Assembly: GCA_020718275.1 (NCBI GenBank)
Contig: DYSI01000024.1
Coordinates: 1 to 32,684 of the forward strand
Source of the DNA: Draconibacterium orientale
GTDB lineage: Bacteria > Bacteroidota > Bacteroidia > Bacteroidales > UBA1556
Direction of reading: 5' to 3'
DNA length: 32,684 bases
Positions 8,395 to 17,332 of the stretch are shown here, piece after piece (the stretch's first letter is position 1; every line of letters begins with the position of its first letter). The notes under the pieces were generated by a model, which was given only the letters and a program-made list of their open reading frames with translations, had not been told where the DNA came from and did no database searches. A program made the translations under genes and the position numbers.

Positions 8395-9837
8395 TTAAAT
8401 CATTGAGTGCTTTTCAGCCACATTAAGAATAAAATCAAAAAGCAATCGAGTGCCTACGCCAGGACCTCCTTTGGTACGATAGCTATCATTGGCGGTAAGC
8501 ATAGCCGGACCAGCAATATCCAGGTGTATCCATGGATAGTCGACAAAATGTTCTAGAAATTTACCAGCCGTGATTGCACCGGCTTCAACTCCTCCTATAT
8601 TTTTAAGATCCGCAAAATCGGACTTAATTAGCTCATCATATTCTTCCCACATTGGAAATTCCGCCAGCCGCTCATACACATTCAAAGAACTTTGATTTAG
8701 AAGACTGATATCGGCTTGTGAATTTCGCATTGCTACAATTCCGTACTTGCCAATAGCACGGGCAGCGGCGCCTGTGAGCGTTGCTAAATCAATCACTAAT
8801 TCGGGAGCATAGGATTGAGCATAACTGAGGGCATCAGCAAGAATAAGTCTACCTTCTGCGTCGGTATTGAGTATCTCAACAGTTTTTCCATTGTGTAAAG
8901 TGATAATATCGTTCGGAGCATAGGCATTTTGACCGGGCCGATTGTCGGTGGCAGGAACAATTGCAATTACATAAACGGGCAATTTAGCTTTTGCAATGGC
9001 ATATAAAGCCGTAGAAACTGCGGCTGCTCCGCCCATATCCATGTGCATATTGGTCATGAAATCCCCAGTTTTAATATTCAAACCGCCAGTATCGAAAACC
9101 ACCCCTTTTCCGACAAAAATATAAGGCTTGGCATTTATCGCATTTTCAGGTTTATAAGTCATCACCGAAAAGCTAGGGGGGATAAGACTTCCCATATTAA
9201 CCGCTAAAAGCCCACCCATTTTCAAACTTTCGATTTTACGTTTATTGAAAACGTCAATTGTAAAACCAGCATCTTCAGCCATTCGTTGAAATTCCTCAGT
9301 TAGTGTGGTCGCATTGATTACTGATTGAGGTTCGTTTAACAGATTTCTACTCCAATAAGTAGCTTCAATGCTTATATTGGCAAGCACTATTTCGCGTTCG
9401 CTAATCTTTGGGTTATAAATAAAAATTTGAGAAAGATATTTCTCATCCGATTTTTTGGATTTATATTTATCAAATCGATAAGTCCCAAGTGCCATACCTT
9501 CAGCAAAATACAGACTGTATGCGCTTGTAGAATAGTCCTCGATGTATATTTCGGTGATTCCAAAATTTTGCAATTGGCTCAATATAGCTGACCCTTGCTT
9601 GCGAAAACTCTCCTTGACAAGATGACTTTCACCTTTTTTGGAATTGTAACAAAGCCATATTTGGTGATCAAAATGGTTGAAAGCATAAATTTTACTTTCG
9701 CTAGGATTCTGACTTTTAATAAATTGTAATTCAGCATCTGATAAACGAGGCTGAGGGACATGGTCAATATTATCCACCAAAATGATGCGGTTGACCTGCT
9801 CATGCAGCATTTCGATACCTTTAATATTTATATTCAT
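8395..9837 (-). CDS. Leucyl aminopeptidase, M17 family
   Basis: This gene encodes 480 residues. M17 aminopeptidases are cytoplasmic hexamers with two metal ions that remove N-terminal residues (often Leu) from peptides. The C-terminal catalytic domain contains FVGKGVVFDTGGLNIKTG (metal and catalytic Lys region), MHMDMGGAAAV, and the family signature NTDAEGRLILADAL with its metal-binding Asp/Glu and catalytic Arg. The N-terminal part (about 1-160) is divergent, as is common. It is the first gene of the minus-strand operon with pdxA and murF-alr. The start is ATG at 9837; Met10 (MLHEQV) is an alternative start. No signal peptide is seen. A link to cell-wall peptide recycling is possible from context but not shown. 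Confidence 0.9.
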   Translation of the reverse strand: MNINIKGIEMLHEQVNRIILVDNIDHVPQPRLSDAELQFIKSQNPSESKIYAFNHFDHQIWLCYNSKKGESHLVKESFRKQGSAILSQLQNFGITEIYIEDYSTSAYSLYFAEGMALGTYRFDKYKSKKSDEKYLSQIFIYNPKISEREIVLANISIEATYWSRNLLNEPQSVINATTLTEEFQRMAEDAGFTIDVFNKRKIESLKMGGLLAVNMGSLIPPSFSVMTYKPENAINAKPYIFVGKGVVFDTGGLNIKTGDFMTNMHMDMGGAAAVSTALYAIAKAKLPVYVIAIVPATDNRPGQNAYAPNDIITLHNGKTVEILNTDAEGRLILADALSYAQSYAPELVIDLATLTGAAARAIGKYGIVAMRNSQADISLLNQSSLNVYERLAEFPMWEEYDELIKSDFADLKNIGGVEAGAITAGKFLEHFVDYPWIHLDIAGPAMLTANDSYRTKGGPGVGTRLLFDFILNVAEKHSMI

Positions 9838-9865
9838 AAACTGCGCTATATAATAATTGACATTG

Positions 9866-9900
9866 TTTGCAAAAACTGACGGTTGATTTCCTTATTTTTG
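9866..9900 (+). promoter_or_regulatory. Putative promoter for mqnC
   Basis: TTTG (9866-9869) and TATTTTTG (9893-9900) fit the Bacteroidetes -33 TTTG and -7 TAnnTTTG elements with a 23-bp gap, slightly longer than typical. This would give a leader of about 120 nt before the ATG at 10028. The leader holds two short complementary segment pairs (9927-9933 with 9959-9965, and 9964-9969 with 9984-9989). Confidence 0.4.
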
Positions 9901-10027
9901 AAGGCGTAAAATTAATGAATTTGCTTGTATTGTAGGCATTATTCCCAATTTAATTATTACAATACCTATATAAGTGAATAACAATAGGTAAGCTATTAAT
10001 AATATAAAATATGATTGAAGAATAACC

Positions 10028-11119
10028 ATGAAAATTGAAGATATAAAATATAGCGCTTTAAGCGGAGAATTTTTGACTTTGCAAGAAGGCATGATGCTCA
10101 ACGATCAATTAAGCACCACCGAATTGATGACTATTGCCCACTCCATACGCATGCGAATGCATCCAAGCCCCAAAGTAGGTTGGATTATCGACCGTAATGT
10201 TAACTATACCAATGTATGCGAAAGTGGTTGCCAGTTTTGCAATTTCTATGCGGGAAAAAACTCGCCAAAAGCATATTTGACTAGTGATACAGAATTTGAT
10301 CAGAAAATTGAAGAACTATTTTCTCTGGGTGGAAGGCAATTGCTGTTACAAGGCGGACTGCATCCCGATTTGGGTATTCGTTATTATATTGATTTATTTA
10401 GCGGTCTCAAAAAACGTTATCCTTCCGTTAAACTGCATGCTTTAGGACCACCGGAAATAGCACATATAGCACATCTTGAAGGCATTAGCTACCACGAAAC
10501 CCTTAAACAACTGATAGCAGCAGGATTGGATAGCCTACCCGGCGCAGGCGCTGAAATATTGGTGGACAGGGTGCGCGCCGAAATATCCAAAAATAAATGT
10601 ACAGCAGATCAGTGGTTTGACGTAATGCGTGAAGCCCATAAACTTGGGCTTACCACCTCCGTGACGATGATGCTCGGACATATCGAAACTGTGGAAGAGC
10701 GTTTTATCCACCTTGTCCGTACCCGCGAAGTGCAAGCAGAACGCCCTGAAGGAGCAACTGGCTTTATCAGTTTTATTCCTTGGCCGTTTCAAAGTGAGGG
10801 AACAGTTTTAAAAAAACGCCTTAAGCGAAATTTTGAAGTAAGTGCAGACGAATACATCCGTTTTATTGCTTTGAGTAGAATCATGCTGCCCAATATTCCT
10901 AATATCCAAGCAAGTTGGCTAACGGTTGGTAAAGAGATTGGGCAAATATGTTTGCATGCTGGCGCCAACGATTTTGGCTCGATAATGATTGAAGAAAATG
11001 TGGTGAGTGTTGCAGGAGCAGATCATACTTTTGACACTCAAGGAATACAACTTGCTATCAGAGAAGCAAGTTTTGAACCTTATCAACGAAATCAACAGTT
11101 TCAAGCATTCCACTTTTAA
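10028..11119 (+). CDS. mqnC: Cyclic dehypoxanthinyl futalosine synthase (radical SAM)
   Basis: This gene encodes 363 residues. MqnC is a radical SAM enzyme that cyclises dehypoxanthine futalosine in the futalosine route to menaquinone, so the organism probably makes menaquinone by this pathway. The [4Fe-4S] motif is C64-x3-C68-x2-C71 (CESGCQFC). LLLQGGLHPDLGI, LHALGPPEIAHIA and the MqnC-type stretch GAGAEILVDRVR favour MqnC over MqnE. The C-terminal WLTVGKEIGQICLHAGANDFGS is also typical. It is divergently transcribed from the aminopeptidase operon. The ATG at 10028 is preceded by an ATG at 10011 that hits a stop after four codons. No other mqn gene is in the window. Confidence 0.92.
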   Translation: MKIEDIKYSALSGEFLTLQEGMMLNDQLSTTELMTIAHSIRMRMHPSPKVGWIIDRNVNYTNVCESGCQFCNFYAGKNSPKAYLTSDTEFDQKIEELFSLGGRQLLLQGGLHPDLGIRYYIDLFSGLKKRYPSVKLHALGPPEIAHIAHLEGISYHETLKQLIAAGLDSLPGAGAEILVDRVRAEISKNKCTADQWFDVMREAHKLGLTTSVTMMLGHIETVEERFIHLVRTREVQAERPEGATGFISFIPWPFQSEGTVLKKRLKRNFEVSADEYIRFIALSRIMLPNIPNIQASWLTVGKEIGQICLHAGANDFGSIMIEENVVSVAGADHTFDTQGIQLAIREASFEPYQRNQQFQAFHF

Positions 11120-11247
11120 GGGAGCGGCAGGTCATTTTGAATTTAATAAGTCCGCCTCCTTATCTAACCCAATTGTACGAGTCTGTAGACTAAGCTCTAC
11201 ACCTAATTATGAACGCTTTTGTGAGTGATAAAATTAATGTGTTGTCT

Positions 11248-11312
11248 AAGATTTCAGGGCTACGCCCCTAGTTGATTGGTTGTTACTCAGAGTTACGAAG
11301 ATTTCAGGGCTA
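11248..11312. repeat. 15-bp direct repeat, REP-like remnant
   Basis: The sequence AAGATTTCAGGGCTA occurs at 11248-11262 and again at 11298-11312. The first copy runs into CGCCC, giving a small GGGC-TAC-GCCC hairpin; it resembles half of a palindromic intergenic repeat. It lies in the 218-bp gap between the convergent mqnC and SUF operon ends. Confidence 0.55.
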
Positions 11313-11318
11313 GGCGAT

Positions 11319-11337
11319 TTTCTGATAATGTCAGAAA
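11319..11337 (-). terminator. Hairpin at the end of the SUF operon
   Basis: TTTCTGA (11319-11325) and TCAGAAA (11331-11337) pair perfectly around a 5-nt loop, directly next to the stop of the last SUF gene. There is no U-tract on the minus strand (the next bases read AATCGCC), so termination here is uncertain; mRNA 3'-end protection is an alternative. Confidence 0.35.
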
Positions 11338-11673
11338 TTATAAGTATCCTAATTCCAATTGGGCTTCTTCACTCATCATACTTTTTTCCCAAGGTGGATC
11401 GAAAGTCAAAATTACCTCTGCGGAATTAACACCTTCAATGGCTTCTACTCTTTCCTTTACTTCATTGGGAATGGAATCTGCAACCGGACAGTTTGGCGAA
11501 GTGAGGGTCATTACTATATGAGCATTTTTATGTTCATCCACTTCAATTTCGTATATGAGTCCCAATTCATATATATCTACCGGAATTTCAGGATCATATA
11601 CAGTCTTTATGGCTCTCATAATTTGATTTTCGAGCAACATAATATTTTGCAGATCTTCATTGATTGTCTTCAT
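11338..11673 (-). CDS. MIP18/DUF59-family Fe-S assembly factor (SufT-like)
   Basis: This gene encodes 111 residues. The MIP18 (DUF59) fold is seen in VYDPEIPVDIYELGLIYEI (about 25-43) and LTSPNCPVADSIPNEV, with the conserved cysteine C62. Related proteins (SufT, Cia2/MIP18, PaaD) take part in Fe-S cluster maturation or transfer; SufT in other bacteria helps deliver clusters when demand is high. It is the last gene of the SUF operon, starting 1 bp after the sufE stop, which strongly supports an Fe-S role. The C-terminal end (FDPPWEKSMMSEEAQLELGY) is typical of the Bacteroidetes members. The exact client protein is unknown. Confidence 0.88.
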   Translation of the reverse strand: MKTINEDLQNIMLLENQIMRAIKTVYDPEIPVDIYELGLIYEIEVDEHKNAHIVMTLTSPNCPVADSIPNEVKERVEAIEGVNSAEVILTFDPPWEKSMMSEEAQLELGYL

Positions 11674-11674
11674 C

Positions 11675-12109
11675 TTAATTATTGTTTTGAGATTCTTTTG
11701 TTTTAAATACCAGGGCGTAAAGCCTAATTTGTTTTATCATGGATGTCAATCCATTGGAGCGTGTTGGCGATAAATGTTCTTTCAATCCTATCTTATCTAA
11801 AAAGCTATAGTCTTCGTTTACAATTTCATCGGGGGTTCTGTTATTAGCAACTCTCAACAAAAGTTGCACAATTCCTTTGGTAATAATGGCGTCACTGTCG
11901 GCTTTAAAGTGCACTTTACCTTCCTGCATTGCTGCAGTTAGCCATACTTGCGACTGACAACCACTGATTAGGTATTGCTTGGTTTTGAATTCGTCCGACA
12001 GTCCATCGGTTGTTTTCCCCATTTCGATGATGTAATTGTAACGATCCATCCAGTCGTCAAAAAGCTCAAACTCTTCAATAATAGCATTTTTTTCTTCTTC
12101 GATTTTCAT
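11675..12109 (-). CDS. sufE: SufE sulfur-acceptor protein
   Basis: This gene encodes 144 residues. SufE takes the persulfide sulfur from SufS and stimulates its cysteine desulfurase activity. The sulfur-accepting cysteine is C51 in YLISGCQSQVWL, the same position as in E. coli SufE. ISGLKEHLSPTRSNG-like sequence (here IGLKEHLSPTRSNGLTSMI) near the C-terminus is also family-typical. It lies 14 bp after sufS and 1 bp before the DUF59 gene, in the SUF operon. Length is normal and the protein is cytoplasmic. Confidence 0.94.
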   Translation of the reverse strand: MKIEEEKNAIIEEFELFDDWMDRYNYIIEMGKTTDGLSDEFKTKQYLISGCQSQVWLTAAMQEGKVHFKADSDAIITKGIVQLLLRVANNRTPDEIVNEDYSFLDKIGLKEHLSPTRSNGLTSMIKQIRLYALVFKTKESQNNN

Positions 12110-12123
12110 TTTCGTAAATTTAG

Positions 12124-13344
12124 TTATAAAAGCATCAATTGAGCCTTTTGCACCCCTTGCACAAAAAGGTCAATTTCGTCCGTGGTATTATACACTGCAA
12201 ATGAAACTCGCACTGTTCCATCCAATTTCATTCTATTCATCAGCGGTTGGGCACAGTGATTACCCGTACGTACCGCAAACCCCATCTGATCGAGCAAACT
12301 CCCTAAATCATAATGGTGAATTCCTTCGAGATTAAAAGAAATGGTTGAAGCTTTATTGACGGCTGTCCCAAGTATTGTAATTCCTTTTATTTGTATTAGT
12401 TGCTGATTAGCATAACTAAAAAGCTCTTTTTCGTAAGCTTCAATATTTGAAATACCAAGTCGCTGAATGTACTCGATAGCAGTGGCTAAACCAAGTATTT
12501 CGGCTACCATCGGAGTACCAGCTTCAAATTTGAATGGTAATTCATTAAAGGTGGTTTTTTCAAAACTTACTTCTTTAATCATTTCACCACCAGTTTGATA
12601 TGGTGGCATTTTTTGGAGCAATTCATGCTTTCCGTAAAGTATTCCTACGCCCATTGGACCATACATTTTATGACTGGAGAACACATAAAAATCAGCATCC
12701 AGCGTTTGAACATCGACAGGTGTATGGGGCACTGCCTGAGCTCCGTCCACCAATACATGAATTCCGTTTTGGTGAGCATGACTAATAATTTGCTGAATCG
12801 GATTAATGATTCCCATTACATTTGAAATATGAGTAATGGCCAATAATTTGGTACGGGGAGTAAATAATGAATTCAAATAATCTAAGTCCAAACTTCCGTC
12901 ATCATTCACTTTGGCGACCTTTAATATAGCGCCCTTCTCTTCACACAACATTTGCCAAGGGACGATATTCGCATGATGTTCCATTTCGCTAACAATGATT
13001 TCATCGCCAGCACGAACAAAAGCTTTTCCGTATGAATGTGCAACCAAATTAATAGACTCTGTGGTGCCTTTGGTAAATATAATTTCCTCTATACTAGCTG
13101 CATGAAGAAAATCACGAACAGTAGCGCGGGCGTTCTCCATGGCATCCGTGGCGATTTGACTGAGGAAGTGTACCCCTCGATGCACATTACTATTGATATT
13201 TCTATAATAGTCGCTCATTCGTTCAATTACCTCAATTGGTTTTTGATTGGTAGCACCATTATCGAAATAAACCAATTGCTTACCTCTGATGGAACGACTT
13301 AGAATTGGAAAGTCAGTGCGTATTGATGGAATATCTAGGTTCAT
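12124..13344 (-). CDS. sufS: Cysteine desulfurase SufS
   Basis: This gene encodes 406 residues, a class II (SufS/CsdA-type) PLP enzyme that removes sulfur from cysteine to give alanine and an enzyme-bound persulfide. The PLP lysine is K226 in FSSHKMYGPMG, the catalytic cysteine C364 in RTGNHCAQPL, and the cofactor-contacting region includes SEMEHHANIVPW (119-130) and VDGAQAVPH. Together with SufE it supplies sulfur to the SufBCD scaffold. It starts 9 bp after sufD and ends 14 bp before sufE. Confidence 0.96.
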   Translation of the reverse strand: MNLDIPSIRTDFPILSRSIRGKQLVYFDNGATNQKPIEVIERMSDYYRNINSNVHRGVHFLSQIATDAMENARATVRDFLHAASIEEIIFTKGTTESINLVAHSYGKAFVRAGDEIIVSEMEHHANIVPWQMLCEEKGAILKVAKVNDDGSLDLDYLNSLFTPRTKLLAITHISNVMGIINPIQQIISHAHQNGIHVLVDGAQAVPHTPVDVQTLDADFYVFSSHKMYGPMGVGILYGKHELLQKMPPYQTGGEMIKEVSFEKTTFNELPFKFEAGTPMVAEILGLATAIEYIQRLGISNIEAYEKELFSYANQQLIQIKGITILGTAVNKASTISFNLEGIHHYDLGSLLDQMGFAVRTGNHCAQPLMNRMKLDGTVRVSFAVYNTTDEIDLFVQGVQKAQLMLL

Positions 13345-13353
13345 TACTTTGAA

Positions 13354-14772
13354 TTATACAAGACTCATATCTATTTCGAAATGAAGTGGTTTATCAGGAT
13401 CTGCACATTGAATTGAACACTGTTCGCAGCTACTTAATTCCCCTTTTAACCGTTTGCGAACCAACTCATTAATACTGGTTCTCAAGTTTGGTAGGGAAAT
13501 CCGGTCGACAATTTGACCAACAAAAGCCACCATGAGAAGCATGCGGGCATTGCGTTCGCAAATTCCTCTTTGCATCAGGTAAAACAATGCATTGGTTTTC
13601 AATTGACCCACCGTAGCACCATGACTACATTTAACGTCATCGGCATAAATTTCGAGAAATGGATGAGAGTCAATTTTGGAAGTATCAGTTAGCTGAATAT
13701 TGTTATTACTCTGATAAGCAATAGTTTGCTGTGCATCTTTACGTACTAAAGTATGTCCGTTAAAAACAGCTCTCGCCTCTTCATCAACAATCCCTTTGAA
13801 GAGCTGATTGCTCGTACAATTGGCTACGGCATGATCTATAAAAACGTGATTATCAACAAACTGCTTTCTATCCATCAAAAACAATCCGACCACCTGAGCA
13901 TCTGCTCCTTTGCCTGCTAGCACTACTTGAGTATCGTTGCGTACCATGCCGCCATTGAGCACAATGGTATTGGAGTTGAAAGCAGAATCGCGATGCTGAT
14001 TGACAAAAGTAGTGGTCATAATAGCCGTGGAATCGTCTTTATTTTGCAGTTTATAATACTCCATATTAGACCCTTCTGCCAATTGTATTTCAGTGACATT
14101 ATTGATAAAACTATGTTGAAAGTCCATCGAATCGTCGCAATGTACTAAGCGTAGGCGGGCATTTTTTCCTAAGATAACCAAATTGCGGGTATTGGTAAAA
14201 ATATTCTGCTTGCTATTGATGATATTTACCATTTGTAAACTTCTGGTATGATCCACTCCATCAGGAACATATATAAAATAACCTTCATCAAAAAGGGCAG
14301 TATTAAGCGCCACCAGACCATGTAAGGAATTATTGGCAAGTTTTCCAAAATACGGTTCCATCAGTTGGGGGTATTGTTGAATGGCAGCAGATAAGCTTCC
14401 CACTATAGTTCCGTTTGGATAAATGCGCAGTTGTGAAGCCTCCCCTATCCATTTTCCATTATATTGGGTAAAAAGATCTGTATCAAATTGATTAATTTCA
14501 CATTGCAATATACTGTTATCCTGCTCATTACCAGACTGAGCCTCGAATTCTAAATCATAAGTTTTTTCGAGAAAAGATTTGAGATTTGTCTTGCGCCAAG
14601 TTTCTAGTTCAACGGTCGGAAAACCCAACAGCTCAAAAAGTTGAGCAGACTCTTGCCGTGAGGATCTTATGAAAAGAGGTTCCTTGCCCAGCATTTCCAT
14701 TTGAACTTCATCGAACTTTTGAAGTAATGATGTTTTTAATTCATTACCGATTGTTATTGCTTTTTTAGTCAT
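13354..14772 (-). CDS. sufD: Fe-S scaffold subunit SufD with a C-terminal Cys motif
   Basis: This gene encodes 472 residues of the SufB/SufD family, partner of SufB and SufC in the Fe-S assembly scaffold. The beta-helical core is conserved, with AVFNGHTLVRKDAQQTIAYQ, ADDVKCSHGATVGQL and FYLMQRGI matching the family. The extreme C-terminus carries C449-x2-C452-x3-C456 (SCEQCSIQC), not present in E. coli SufD as I know it; I recall a similar tail in other Bacteroidetes SufD proteins. The start codon is 4 bp after the sufC stop, implying tight coupling. The N-terminal helical region is divergent, as usual. Confidence 0.94.
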   Translation of the reverse strand: MTKKAITIGNELKTSLLQKFDEVQMEMLGKEPLFIRSSRQESAQLFELLGFPTVELETWRKTNLKSFLEKTYDLEFEAQSGNEQDNSILQCEINQFDTDLFTQYNGKWIGEASQLRIYPNGTIVGSLSAAIQQYPQLMEPYFGKLANNSLHGLVALNTALFDEGYFIYVPDGVDHTRSLQMVNIINSKQNIFTNTRNLVILGKNARLRLVHCDDSMDFQHSFINNVTEIQLAEGSNMEYYKLQNKDDSTAIMTTTFVNQHRDSAFNSNTIVLNGGMVRNDTQVVLAGKGADAQVVGLFLMDRKQFVDNHVFIDHAVANCTSNQLFKGIVDEEARAVFNGHTLVRKDAQQTIAYQSNNNIQLTDTSKIDSHPFLEIYADDVKCSHGATVGQLKTNALFYLMQRGICERNARMLLMVAFVGQIVDRISLPNLRTSINELVRKRLKGELSSCEQCSIQCADPDKPLHFEIDMSLV

Positions 14773-14776
14773 GGTC

Positions 14777-15529
14777 TTATGCTTTCAATTCCTCCTTAAT
14801 CCAATCATAGCCTTTCTCTTCGAGCTCAAGCGCCAGTGATTTGTCGCCAGTTTTAACAATTCTACCTTCGTACATTACGTGCACAAAATCAGGAATGATA
14901 TAATCTAATAATCGTTGGTAATGGGTAATCACAATGGTTGCATTATCGGCTGACTTTAGTTTATTAACTCCTTGTGCAACAATCCGTAAAGCGTCGATAT
15001 CCAAACCAGAATCTGTTTCATCCAGAATAGCTAATTGAGGCTCCAACATAGCCATTTGGAATATTTCGTTTTTCTTTTTTTCGCCTCCAGAGAACCCCTC
15101 GTTTACCGACCGGTTGTTCAATTTATCTTGAAGCTCCACTAATTCCTTTTTCTCTTTCATATATTTTAGAAAAGCGCCAGCAGAAAGTGGCTCTTGTCCA
15201 CGATATTGGCGAATCTCGTCAAGGGCAGTGCGCATAAAATTAGTCATGCTGACACCAGGAATTTCCACTGGATATTGAAAACCCAGAAAAATGCCCTCAC
15301 GTGCTCTGTCTTCGATAGGAAGTTCTAGTAAATTTTTTCCATTATAGGTAATTTCTCCTTGGGTAACTTCATAATTAGTGTTACCAGCAATCACCGAAGC
15401 AAGGGTGCTTTTTCCTGTTCCATTGGGTCCCATGATTGCGTGAATTTCACCAGCTTTGACTTCTAAATTAAGACCGTTTATTATTTCTTTTCCTTGAACA
15501 CTTACGTGTAAATTTTTGATTTGTAGCAT
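14777..15529 (-). CDS. sufC: Fe-S assembly ATPase SufC
   Basis: This gene encodes 250 residues, an ABC-type soluble ATPase that drives conformational change in the SufBCD complex. Walker A is GPNGTGKST (34-42), the ABC signature SGGEK (147-151) and Walker B LAILDE (166-171), followed by TDSGLDIDAL, which is diagnostic of SufC. The switch histidine lies in VITHYQRLL. It starts 42 bp after the sufB stop and ends 4 bp before sufD. Confidence 0.96.
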   Translation of the reverse strand: MLQIKNLHVSVQGKEIINGLNLEVKAGEIHAIMGPNGTGKSTLASVIAGNTNYEVTQGEITYNGKNLLELPIEDRAREGIFLGFQYPVEIPGVSMTNFMRTALDEIRQYRGQEPLSAGAFLKYMKEKKELVELQDKLNNRSVNEGFSGGEKKKNEIFQMAMLEPQLAILDETDSGLDIDALRIVAQGVNKLKSADNATIVITHYQRLLDYIIPDFVHVMYEGRIVKTGDKSLALELEEKGYDWIKEELKA

Positions 15530-15571
15530 GATATATTGCTTTTTTGATACAGTAATATTAAATTTTATAAA

Positions 15572-17020
15572 TTAACCAACGCTGCCTTCCAGACTTATCG
15601 ACAGCAATTTTTGAGCTTCCACAGCAAACTCCATCGGAAGCTGATTGAGTACCTCTTTTGCATAACCGTTTACAATCAATCCAATTGCCTTTTCGGTATT
15701 GATTCCGCGCTGCATGCAGTAAAATAGCTGTTCGTCGGAGATTTTGGAGGTTGTCGCTTCGTGCTCCACAATGGAGGAAGCATTACTTGTTTCGATATAT
15801 GGAAAAGTATGAGCTCCACATTGGTCGCCGAGCAATAGGCTATCGCATTGCGAAAAGTTGCGGCTATTGGTTGCCTTTGGATTAATGCGAACTAAACCTC
15901 GGTAACTATTATTGCTTTTGCCTGCAGAAATCCCTTTTGAAATAATCGTGCTTTTAGTGTTCTTTCCCAGATGCACCATTTTCGAGCCAGTATCGGCCTG
16001 CTGATGATTATTAGTCACAGCTACGGAGTAAAATTCGCCCACCGAATAATCGCCTTTTAGCACACAAGACGGGTATTTCCAAGTGATGGCAGAACCGGTT
16101 TCGACTTGAGTCCATGAGATTTTCGAGTAATCACCTTCACACATTCCACGTTTGGTAACAAAATTGAAGATACCACCCAAACCATCTTTGTTTCCTGGAT
16201 ACCAATTTTGAACGGTGGAATACTTCACTTCACCATTGCGATGAGCAATAATCTCAACGATGGCAGCATGTAACTGATTTTCATCCCGTTGCGGGGCAGT
16301 ACATCCCTCTAGGTAACTTACATAAGCACCTTCATCTGCCACAATTAAAGTTCGCTCGAACTGGCCAGTATTGGCTGCATTGATTCTAAAATAAGTACTA
16401 AGTTCCACTGGAGAACGCACACCTTTGGGAATATAGCAGAACGAACCGTCACTAAAGACTGCCGAATTAAGGGCTGCAAAGTAATTATCGCTTGCAGGAA
16501 CCACCGTTCCTAAGTATTTCTTTACCAAATCGGGATGATGCTGCACAGCCTCACTGAAAGACATAAAGATAATTCCTAGTTTAGAGAGCGTATCTGTAAA
16601 GGTTGTTTTCACCGAAACACTATCGATTACCGCATCCACTGCAACGCCGGCAAGTATTTTTTGCTCTTCGAGATTGATTCCTAATTTATTAAAAGTTTCG
16701 ATCAATTCAGGGTCTACCTCATCCAAACTAGTTAACTCAGCTTTCTTTTTGGGCGCGGCGTAATATATAATCTCTTGAAAATCAATAGGTGGTATATTCA
16801 GATGAGCCCAATCAGGTGCTTCCATGCTAACCCATTTTCTGTAGGCTTTCAATCGGAAATCTAAAAGCCATTCTGGTTCATTCTTCTTAGCCGAAATTAT
16901 ACGCACCACTTCTTCGCTAAGTCCTTTGGCAATGGTTTCGGTTTCGATGTCGGATACAAATCCATATTTATAGTCGGAGCTGGTTACTTCCCCGATGATA
17001 TCTTGTTCGTTTTGTGCCAT
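15572..17020 (-). CDS. sufB: Fe-S scaffold subunit SufB
   Basis: This gene encodes 482 residues, the scaffold on which new Fe-S clusters form with SufC and SufD. The C-terminal core has [60 protein letters not shown] (C392 corresponds to the cluster-assembly cysteine of the family by its SxCDS context), and [20 protein letters not shown]. It is the first gene of the SUF operon. The ATG at 17020 lies 35 bp downstream of a TATCTTTG promoter-like box. The order sufB-C-D-S-E-DUF59 lacks SufA and a visible IscR/SufR regulator. Confidence 0.96.
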   Translation of the reverse strand: MAQNEQDIIGEVTSSDYKYGFVSDIETETIAKGLSEEVVRIISAKKNEPEWLLDFRLKAYRKWVSMEAPDWAHLNIPPIDFQEIIYYAAPKKKAELTSLDEVDPELIETFNKLGINLEEQKILAGVAVDAVIDSVSVKTTFTDTLSKLGIIFMSFSEAVQHHPDLVKKYLGTVVPASDNYFAALNSAVFSDGSFCYIPKGVRSPVELSTYFRINAANTGQFERTLIVADEGAYVSYLEGCTAPQRDENQLHAAIVEIIAHRNGEVKYSTVQNWYPGNKDGLGGIFNFVTKRGMCEGDYSKISWTQVETGSAITWKYPSCVLKGDYSVGEFYSVAVTNNHQQADTGSKMVHLGKNTKSTIISKGISAGKSNNSYRGLVRINPKATNSRNFSQCDSLLLGDQCGAHTFPYIETSNASSIVEHEATTSKISDEQLFYCMQRGINTEKAIGLIVNGYAKEVLNQLPMEFAVEAQKLLSISLEGSVG

Positions 17021-17054
17021 TATTCGTTATTTGGATTAAATTAAAATAGCAATG

Positions 17055-17062
17055 CAAAGATA
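17055..17062 (-). promoter_or_regulatory. Putative -7 box of the SUF operon
   Basis: On the minus strand this reads TATCTTTG, an exact TAnnTTTG match, about 35 bp before the sufB ATG. No clear -33 TTG is found about 20 bp upstream. It is the only good box close to the operon start. Confidence 0.5.
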
Positions 17063-17261
17063 AGTAATTCAGTCCCATGAGCAGCATTGATTCCTGATAT
17101 AAATCATTCCTCATTTAAGCAATTCAAAACTAATGAATTATAGATGCTGTTTAATATGGGAAGGATACATTTGCCTACATAATCACACTTCAAAAGGAAT
17201 AGAAAGTATAGTTCATAAAATTCCATACTACTAATCCGCTAAAAATTCACTTATTTGGAAT

Positions 17262-17332
17262 CAGTGTTGTCCGATAAAAAAACTACTAAATTGCTGAAAT
17301 GGACTAAATATAATTTTTAACGGACAATAGTG
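17262..17332 (+). mobile_element. 71-bp MITE-like element, copy 1, with 9-bp target duplication
   Basis: The ends are imperfect terminal inverted repeats: CAGTGTTGTCCGATAAAAA at the left and, read on the opposite strand, CACTATTGTCCGTTAAAAA at the right (16 of 19 match). The element is flanked directly by ATTTGGAAT at 17253-17261 and again at 17333-17341, a perfect 9-bp target-site duplication. An inverted copy of the same 71 bp lies at 32493-32563, differing at one base (T versus C at element position 34). It encodes nothing, so movement must rely on a transposase elsewhere. The 9-bp duplication is compatible with several IS families (for example IS4 or IS1); the parent is not identified. 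Confidence 0.82.

Noticed and set aside
17166-17173. TACATTTG box as a promoter within the divergent region
   Set aside because: It matches TAnnTTTG but is over 500 bp from the downstream gene and nothing supports a small RNA there; such boxes occur by chance in AT-rich sequence.
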